The notes under the pieces: model-generated
Told to the model about the DNA's origin: nothing
The model's input: only the letters and a program-made list of their open reading frames with translations
Database searches by the model: none
Shown here: positions 58,467-64,000 of the stretch, piece after piece
Layout of the letters: each line of letters begins with the position of its first letter
Numbering within the stretch: the first letter of the stretch is position 1
DNA from: PALSA-1004 sp041483135
Lineage (GTDB): Bacteria > Pseudomonadota > Gammaproteobacteria > Burkholderiales > SG8-41
Reading direction: 5' to 3'
Length of the DNA: 64,000 nt
NCBI GenBank assembly: GCA_041483135.1
Contig: JBGPFE010000018.1
Location: 1 to 64,000, forward strand
Made by a program: the position numbers and the translations under genes

Positions 58467-58983
58467 GCTCGCGTTGACGGTCCAGTATGGCACCCGCTCC
58501 GCTCAGTTGCCGTCACGCGCCAAGCTCGGGAAATGGGCGCGCGCGGCGCTCGGGAAAAGCGCCCGCATCACGCTGCGCCTCGTCGGCGAACGCGAAGCGC
58601 GCCTGCTCAATCACCATTACCGTGGACATGACTACGCCACCAACGTGCTGACTTTCATCTACTCAGACCGGCGCCCGCTCGCGGGCGATCTAGCGATCTG
58701 CGCGCCGGTGGTGGCGCGCGAAGCGCGCATGCGCGGCATCAGCGCCGAAGCGCATTACGCACACCTGGTGGTGCACGGGATGCTGCATCTACAGGGCCAT
58801 GATCACGAACATGCGAGCGAGGCCCGCCGCATGGAACAACTGGAAACGCGGATCCTCGGACGACTTGGATTTGCCGATCCCTACGATGGAGAAACGATAG
58901 CAGAGAGGCGAAAAGCGAAGAAGCCTCACCCCTCACGCCTCACCCCTCGCGCCTTGCGCAAACATGGACGATACGCAGACTAA
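58420..58983 (+). CDS. ybeY: Endoribonuclease YbeY (16S rRNA maturation)
   Basis: Up to 187 residues. The zinc motif HGMLHLQGHDHE is intact, preceded by YRGHDYATNVLTF. The start is uncertain: the ATG at 58420 overlaps phoH by 47 bp, and a TTG at 58474 just after the phoH stop would also give the whole domain. The family normally ends soon after GFADPY; here ~25 basic residues (AERRKAKKPHPSRL onward) follow, encoded mostly by the heptamer array. The array thus extends the protein into corC by 20 bp. Confidence 0.92.
   Translation: MPTSGTPKRKPSRTPELALTVQYGTRSAQLPSRAKLGKWARAALGKSARITLRLVGEREARLLNHHYRGHDYATNVLTFIYSDRRPLAGDLAICAPVVAREARMRGISAEAHYAHLVVHGMLHLQGHDHEHASEARRMEQLETRILGRLGFADPYDGETIAERRKAKKPHPSRLTPRALRKHGRYAD
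58904..58958. repeat. Heptamer-period repeat array C at the ybeY/corC junction
   Basis: Five exact-period pyrimidine-rich units (consensus CCTCRCS, the last drifting to CCTTGCG) occupy 58924-58958, preceded by three purine-rich 7-base steps (58904-58924). The purine-then-pyrimidine order resembles the inverted arms of array B. The array lies in the ybeY 3' coding end and stops 5 bp before the corC ATG (58964). Confidence 0.75.
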
Positions 58984-59797
58984 ACCTACGTGGCTCGAGC
59001 GGCTTGGCGCGCTCCTGATGCGCGAGCCGGAGGACCGCGAGCAGTTGATCGGGCTGCTGCGCTCGTCCTACGACCGCAACCTGCTCGACAGCGACGCGCT
59101 GTCGATGATCGAAGGCGTGCTGCAGGTCGCGGAGATGCAGGCGCGCGACATCATGATTCCGCGCGCGCAGATGGACGTCATCGACATCGGCGAGCCGCCC
59201 GACAAGTTCATCCCGCTCGTGATCCAGACCAACCACTCGCGCTTTCCGGTGATCGCGGACAACAAAGACGACGTGATCGGCATTCTGCTCGCCAAGGACC
59301 TGCTGCGCTATTACGCCGGCGAGGAGGAGTTCAAAGTGCGCGATATGCTGCGGCCGGCCGTGTTCATTCCCGAATCGAAGCGGCTCAACGTGCTGCTCAA
59401 GGATTTCCGCGCCAACCGCAACCACATGGCGATCGTGGTAGACGAGTACGGCGGCGTCGCCGGACTGGTGACGATCGAGGACGTGCTCGAGCAGATCGTC
59501 GGCGACATCGAAGACGAGTACGATTTCGACGAAACCGCGGACGACATCATCGCCGACAAGGGCGGCGCCCACCGTGTCAAGGCGGTGACCGAGATCGCCA
59601 AATTCAACGCGGCATTCGGCACCCGCTTCAGCGAGGAGGAAAACGACACCATCGGCGGCCTCGTGCTGGCGCGCTTCGGCCGCATGCCCAAGCGCGGCGA
59701 GCAGTTGAGCTTCGACAATCTGAACTTCAAAGTGCTGCGCGCCGACAGCCGCCGGTTGCATCTGTTGCTGGTGGAAAAAAAGGCCGGCGCAAAATAA
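58964..59797 (+). CDS. CorC/HlyC-type CBS-domain protein
   Basis: A 277-residue protein of the CorC branch without membrane helices. Two CBS domains (MIPRAQMDVIDIGEPPDKFIPLV onward and DMLRPAVFIPESKRLNVLLKDF onward, about residues 55-175) are followed by the CorC_HlyC transporter-associated domain (about 200-275). The DIEDEYD acidic stretch lies between them. CorC is associated with Mg/Co efflux. It is the usual neighbour of ybeY and lnt. Confidence 0.93.
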   Translation: MDDTQTKPTWLERLGALLMREPEDREQLIGLLRSSYDRNLLDSDALSMIEGVLQVAEMQARDIMIPRAQMDVIDIGEPPDKFIPLVIQTNHSRFPVIADNKDDVIGILLAKDLLRYYAGEEEFKVRDMLRPAVFIPESKRLNVLLKDFRANRNHMAIVVDEYGGVAGLVTIEDVLEQIVGDIEDEYDFDETADDIIADKGGAHRVKAVTEIAKFNAAFGTRFSEEENDTIGGLVLARFGRMPKRGEQLSFDNLNFKVLRADSRRLHLLLVEKKAGAK

Positions 59798-59805
59798 AGG
59801 CCGGC

Positions 59806-61380
59806 GTGACCACGGTTCTCATCAGCGGCGCGGTGCCCCGCGCTCAAGCGCTGCCGCTCGCAGCGCTGGCCGGCGCGGCGACGGTGCCTGGCTTCGCGCC
59901 GTTCTATCTGTTCCCGCTGCCGATCGCAACGATCGCGCTGCTGATCGTGCTGTGGCGGCGCGCGGCGAGCCGCCGCGATGCAGCTCTGATCGGCTTCGGT
60001 TTCGGCCTCGGTTATTTCCTCACCGGGGTAAGCTGGGTATACGTCAGCTTGCACGACTTCGGTGCAATGCCTGCGCTGCTGGCCGGAATCGTGACCTTGT
60101 TGTTCTGCGCCTACCTGGCGCTCCATCCGGCGATCACGGGCTGGATTTATCACGCGCTCGGTGCGCGCTCGAAGCTCGTCACGCTGGCTGCGCTGCCGGC
60201 GCTGTGGACGCTCGCCGATTGGCTGCGCGGATGGCTATGGACCGGGTTCCCGTGGATCGCGCTCGGCTATTCCCAGGTACCGGACAGCCCGCTCGCCGGC
60301 TACTTGCCGGTGCTGGGGATATACGGCGCATCGCTGGCGGTCGTCGCCAGCGCCGCGCTGATCGTTACGCTGTGGTCACGCCGGAAGGACGCAGGCGGAA
60401 GGTCGCAGGCGGAGGGCGTCGGCGGTTTGCCGCGCGCGTTCGTATCCGTCATCGATCGGCCCGCGCTGCTCGTCCTCGTTGCAATCTGGGCAGGCGGCTA
60501 CGCCCTCACACAGATCGAGTGGACGCAGCCTGCCGGCGGGCCGGTTGCGGTCAGCCTGCTGCAAGGCAATATCCCGCAGGAGATGAAATGGCGCGCCGAT
60601 AAAATCCGATCGACGCTCGACACCTATCGCACCCTCGTCGCCGCCAGCAATTCGCGCCTCATCATCCTGCCCGAAACCGCGCTGCCGCTGTTCCTGCACG
60701 ACATACCGCAGGATTATCTCGACGTCCTCTCCATGTATGCGCGCGGCAACGGCGGCGATATTTTGATCGGCGTGCCCGAGCGCAGCGATACACGCGATTA
60801 CTACAACAGCGTGCTGTCGTTCGGGGCGGCGCCGACGCAAACCTACCGCAAGTCGCATCTGGTGCCGTTCGGCGAATTCGTGCCGCTGAAACCGCTGTTC
60901 GGCTGGTTTTTCGAAGTGACGCAGATACCGCTGCTCGATTTCGCGCGCGGCGCCGACACCCAGCAGCCGCTCGCCGTCGCCGGCCAGCACGTTGCGATCA
61001 ACATCTGTTATGAGGATGCATTCGGCGCGGAAATCATCCGCCAGCTGCCGCAGGCGACGCTGCTCGTCAATGTAAGCAATGTCGCGTGGTTCGGCCACTC
61101 GGTCGCGCCGCAACAACATCTGCAGATCTCGCAGGCACGTGCGCTCGAGACCGGCCGTTACATGCTGCGCGCGACCAATACCGGCATGACCGCCATCATC
61201 GACCAGCACGGCAAGGTGCAGAATGTCGCACCCGAGTTCACGACCGCCGTCGTCACCGGCGAGGTTCAGGGGTTCGCCGGCGCCACACCCTACGTGCGTT
61301 GGGGCAATGCACCGGCGATTACGGCATGCTTGCTGATTCTGTTGTTCGTCTTAGTGCAGCGCAAGCGCACCATCCCATAA
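59806..61380 (+). CDS. lnt: Apolipoprotein N-acyltransferase
   Basis: A 524-residue inner-membrane enzyme from the GTG at 59806, 8 bp after corC. Seven to eight membrane helices flank a periplasmic nitrilase domain. The catalytic Glu-Lys-Cys triad is visible in ILPETALPLF, YRKSHLVPFGEF and INICYEDAFG. It N-acylates lipoproteins such as MltA. A 14-codon heptamer array lies in a hydrophilic loop between two helices (about residues 193-206, SRRKDAGGRSQAEG), kept in frame because six units equal 42 bases. Confidence 0.95.
   Translation: MTTVLISGAVPRAQALPLAALAGAATVPGFAPFYLFPLPIATIALLIVLWRRAASRRDAALIGFGFGLGYFLTGVSWVYVSLHDFGAMPALLAGIVTLLFCAYLALHPAITGWIYHALGARSKLVTLAALPALWTLADWLRGWLWTGFPWIALGYSQVPDSPLAGYLPVLGIYGASLAVVASAALIVTLWSRRKDAGGRSQAEGVGGLPRAFVSVIDRPALLVLVAIWAGGYALTQIEWTQPAGGPVAVSLLQGNIPQEMKWRADKIRSTLDTYRTLVAASNSRLIILPETALPLFLHDIPQDYLDVLSMYARGNGGDILIGVPERSDTRDYYNSVLSFGAAPTQTYRKSHLVPFGEFVPLKPLFGWFFEVTQIPLLDFARGADTQQPLAVAGQHVAINICYEDAFGAEIIRQLPQATLLVNVSNVAWFGHSVAPQQHLQISQARALETGRYMLRATNTGMTAIIDQHGKVQNVAPEFTTAVVTGEVQGFAGATPYVRWGNAPAITACLLILLFVLVQRKRTIP
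60382..60423 (+). repeat. Heptamer-period repeat array D inside lnt
   Basis: Six exact-period units alternating CGGARGG and WCGCAGG types (the last drifts to CGTCGGC). The 42-bp length preserves the reading frame and adds about 14 Gly/Arg/Ala/Ser residues in a loop. The alternating unit gives a 14-bp super-period. Confidence 0.75.
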
Positions 61381-61416
61381 TTCCTTGCCTGCCAGGCAAC
61401 GACGTTTCCCCGGCTT

Positions 61417-63192
61417 ATGCAACAACCATCGAAACACACGTTTTTTCTTGCCTTCGGCTGTTTCCTGTTATTCGCCGGCATGGCGGTATTGGGCTGGATC
61501 AAGTTGCAATACGGCTTCAACATGATCGACGAAGGAATGTACATGACCGACGGCTGGCGTTTGACCGCGGGAGACCGTTTGTTTCCCGACAGCGCCATCA
61601 GCGCGGCAATGCTGTACGCGGTTTTCAACGCATTGGTGTTCAAATTGCATCCGGATATCACGCTGCTCGGCTTTCGGCAGCTGCAGTATGTATTCGCGCT
61701 GTCGGCCATCGCGGTCTTCGCCGCGGCGATTTACCGGTGGGATCGCCGGCAATGGCTGATACCGTTGACGCTCTCTGTGTTTGCCTTCACCGGCCTCGAC
61801 GTGGCCGGCATCAGCGCCAACCTGTCTTATTACACTTATCCCCACCTGTTTTTCGTTTTGCACCTGTCCTTGCTGCTGTTCGCGCTTGGCAGCCGCCGAC
61901 CCGGCGTCCGCGCCGCGCTGTTCCTGCTCGCCGGCGTTTCGCTGTGGGCTGTCGGCTTCAGCCTGCTGCCGCTTTCCGCAACCCTGCTTACCCCGCTCCT
62001 GGTTTGGTCCGCAATGCGCTACCTGGGGTCGGCGCGGGACGAGTTTTCATTTCAGGAATTGCTGCTGCTAATGGCTCCCGGCGTACTGCTGTGGGCGATA
62101 TTTGTCGGCATTTATGGCGGGGAGTTTTTAAACGCGATCCTCGACATCTATCGCTATGCCAAGGGCGGCGGCGCCTCCGACAGCTTCGATTGGGTGCCGG
62201 TGCAATACGTCGCCGCGACCGCCGTTTTCGTCGCCGTCCTGGCCGCTGCCACGCGCCTGCGATTGCGCGCGCTGCTTGCGGTTTTCGGGATTGCCGCGGC
62301 GCTGATGTTTTTCGTCATCGGCTCGAACCTGTTCGGCTGGTTGACGCCTTTCTGGCAGGGCTGGTTCTCGAGGCAAATGTGGTTTTGCGCCTTGCTGATC
62401 GTGTCGATGGCGGCGTTGCTCGGTTATCTCGTCTATCGCAAGCACCGCGGCATGGCCCTTGAGCGGGCGCACCTGCTGCTCCTGGTGCTGCTGCTGCCTT
62501 CGGCGGTGTTGGCGTTGCTGTTCAGCCAGTATTCCAACGTGGGGGTGCTGGTTACGTCTTACGTGGCGCTCCCCGTTTGCATGGCGCTCGCGCTATTCAT
62601 CGTGATGCGGCTGGAAAACCTGCGCGCCGGCAGCGGCATCGCGGCGGCGGCGGTCGTCGCGGTGCTGTTGCCGTTTTATTACCACCTGGCGCGGGCCGAT
62701 TGGGAATTCACGTTTTTCGACCTGCCGCCGAAATATCTCACTCGCACCCTGCCCGATGGTTTTGGCGCGGGAATTCGCACCAGCGAATTTTATCAGGCAA
62801 TAGTGCAATGGATGACAACGACGGCCCAGGCCCATTCGGCAGACACTGACTTCGCCATCGTCATGGATCAAGCGCCGATGGGCTACATGGTCATCAAGCG
62901 CCGGCCCGCGCTTAACCATTCCTGGTCCGGGTGGGGCTTGTCCGCTGCGTTGCGGCGGGAGGCGGTGGAGGCGATGCTGCGGCAAAATCGCCAGCCCAAA
63001 ATAGCTTACCGGTTCTTGCGCGCACCGATGATACTGCCGACATCGCTCAAAGACGTGCCGTTCAGACTGGGAGACCGTTTCAACTATGCCGCCAACGACC
63101 CGCTTTCGGTTTATGTCACCACCCAAATGCAGTATCTTGGCACTTTCTATTACAAAGACGAGCCGTGTATCGAGCTTTATGTGCGTAACTAG
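61417..63192 (+). CDS. Polytopic membrane protein, glycosyltransferase GT39/ArnT-like
   Basis: A 591-residue protein with about 11-12 membrane helices and a ~150-residue C-terminal soluble part. Near the N-terminus FNMIDEGMYMTDGWRLTAGDRLFPD (read in parts) resembles the first periplasmic loop of lipid-linked sugar transferases (PMT/ArnT), where an Asp is catalytic. The C-terminal domain includes FAIVMDQAPMGYMVIKRRP. Assignment rests on topology and that loop only; substrate is unknown. It stands between lnt and glyQ with no polysaccharide genes alongside. Confidence 0.65.
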   Translation: MQQPSKHTFFLAFGCFLLFAGMAVLGWIKLQYGFNMIDEGMYMTDGWRLTAGDRLFPDSAISAAMLYAVFNALVFKLHPDITLLGFRQLQYVFALSAIAVFAAAIYRWDRRQWLIPLTLSVFAFTGLDVAGISANLSYYTYPHLFFVLHLSLLLFALGSRRPGVRAALFLLAGVSLWAVGFSLLPLSATLLTPLLVWSAMRYLGSARDEFSFQELLLLMAPGVLLWAIFVGIYGGEFLNAILDIYRYAKGGGASDSFDWVPVQYVAATAVFVAVLAAATRLRLRALLAVFGIAAALMFFVIGSNLFGWLTPFWQGWFSRQMWFCALLIVSMAALLGYLVYRKHRGMALERAHLLLLVLLLPSAVLALLFSQYSNVGVLVTSYVALPVCMALALFIVMRLENLRAGSGIAAAAVVAVLLPFYYHLARADWEFTFFDLPPKYLTRTLPDGFGAGIRTSEFYQAIVQWMTTTAQAHSADTDFAIVMDQAPMGYMVIKRRPALNHSWSGWGLSAALRREAVEAMLRQNRQPKIAYRFLRAPMILPTSLKDVPFRLGDRFNYAANDPLSVYVTTQMQYLGTFYYKDEPCIELYVRN

Positions 63193-63373
63193 CAAGCTCT
63201 GAACTCACGGCCTGGCGCAATGCCACAGCGGGGCCGCACCTTACGTGCGCAGGGGAAATGTGCCGATATCGTGCCGGCACCGCTGCCCGCGCTTGCCATA
63301 GAGTGGCTAGGACTGCGTGAAGCCGGTAAAATTCGCGGCGTGCCAATACGTTAGCGCGACCCGCCGCGCAGCC

Positions 63374-64000
63374 ATGCTGACTTTTCAACAAATCATTTTG
63401 CGTCTCCAGCAATACTGGGACAAGCAGGGTTGCGCGCTGCTGCAGCCGTACGACATGGAGGTCGGCGCCGGCACTTTCCATACCGCGACTTTTCTGCGCG
63501 CACTCGGGCCTGAGCCTTGGCGTGCCGCATACGTGCAGCCATCGCGGCGGCCAAAAGACGGCCGCTACGGCGAGAACCCCAACCGCCTGCAGCACTATTA
63601 CCAGTACCAGGTCGCGCTCAAGCCGGCGCCCGTCGATATTCAGGACATCTACCTGCAGTCGCTGGAAGCGCTCGGCATCGATCCGCGCGCCAACGACATC
63701 CGCTTCGTCGAGGACGACTGGGAGTCACCGACGCTCGGCGCGTGGGGGCTCGGCTGGGAAGTATGGTTGAACGGCATGGAAATCACGCAATTCACCTACT
63801 TTCAGCAAGTCGGCGGGCTCGATTGCAAGCCGGTACTCGGCGAGCTCACCTACGGCCTCGAGCGGCTCGCGATGTTCCTGCAAGGCAAGGAAAGCGTGTT
63901 CGATCTGGTGTGGACTGACGGCATGACCTACGGCGACGTTTATCACCAGAACGAAGTCGAGCAGTCGAAATACAACTTCGAACTCGCCAACGTCGACATG
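63374..64000 (+). CDS. glyQ: Glycyl-tRNA synthetase alpha subunit (5' part)
   Basis: 209 codons from the ATG at 63374 to the right edge. The sequence is unmistakable: TFQQIILRLQQYWDKQGCAL, QPYDMEVGAGTFHTATFLRALG (class II motif region), YVQPSRRPKDGRYGENPNRLQHYYQYQV and VGGLDCKPVLGELTYGLERLAMFL, each read in parts. The tetrameric GlyQ2S2 type should have glyS following outside the window. A 181-bp upstream region holds no clear promoter. Confidence 0.97.
   Translation, partial: MLTFQQIILRLQQYWDKQGCALLQPYDMEVGAGTFHTATFLRALGPEPWRAAYVQPSRRPKDGRYGENPNRLQHYYQYQVALKPAPVDIQDIYLQSLEALGIDPRANDIRFVEDDWESPTLGAWGLGWEVWLNGMEITQFTYFQQVGGLDCKPVLGELTYGLERLAMFLQGKESVFDLVWTDGMTYGDVYHQNEVEQSKYNFELANVDM

Noticed and set aside
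1..64000. CRISPR array, prophage, integron or insertion sequence
   Set aside because: No direct repeats with uniform spacers, no cas, integrase, transposase or phage structural gene seen on either strand.

Overview
The window is a GC-rich chromosomal segment that most resembles a betaproteobacterium, probably an environmental lineage near the Burkholderiales or Nitrosomonadales. This is inferred from gene content and order, not from a marker phylogeny. Supporting signs are a Bug/TctC-type receptor, a small SWIB-domain protein, ubiquinone genes (coq7, ubiH-like), and the order mltA, apaG, rpe, gph, trpE, trpGDC. No phage, transposase, integrase, plasmid gene or CRISPR array is visible; the content is mostly housekeeping with a few accessory insertions.

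Layout. 1-9.5 kb: slipin/NfeD membrane protease pair, MmgE/PrpD protein, DUF3300 protein, a Bug receptor carrying the remnant of a tandem paralogue, rlmJ, a diguanylate cyclase and a pirin. 9.5-18 kb: membrane proteins, cytochrome b561, NnrU with an in-frame stop, pdxH, a D-aminoacylase, a Pit phosphate transporter with its DUF47 partner, and two exporters. 18-23.6 kb: SWIB protein, a two-subunit molybdenum hydroxylase, a Y-family polymerase and an MBL hydrolase. 23.6-30.3 kb: a complete phosphate regulon, pstSCAB-phoU-phoB-phoR, with a well-placed Pho box before pstS. 30.4-39.3 kb: two divergent msrA genes, tyrS, an M23 peptidase with anmK, erpA, bactofilin, argC, and rplM-rpsI behind a strong promoter. 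39.4-51.5 kb: OsmC, coq7, two FkbM methyltransferases, trpC-trpD-trpG, a ~1.6 kb insertion with two small genes, trpE with a Trp-containing leader ORF, gph, rpe, apaG and a methyltransferase. 51.5-64 kb: mltA, tonB, dsbC, ubiH-like, a CAT-anticodon tRNA, then miaB-phoH-ybeY-corC-lnt, a polytopic membrane protein and the start of glyQ.

How genes work together. Phosphate uptake is encoded twice: high-affinity Pst under PhoBR, and low-affinity Pit with DUF47. Cell-wall turnover and recycling are represented by mltA, the M23 peptidase and anmK. The miaB-phoH-ybeY-corC-lnt cluster is the widespread RNA-maturation and lipoprotein block.

The most unusual feature is a set of four short arrays with an exact 7-bp period but different unit sequences (1806-1847, 50657-50744, 58904-58958, 60382-60423). 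Three abut or contain the start codon of the downstream gene, and one lies in-frame inside lnt. Other points of note are an in-frame UGA in NnrU followed by 26 family-like codons, the fused Bug remnant, the trp leader ORF, and a REP-like palindrome between the msrA genes.
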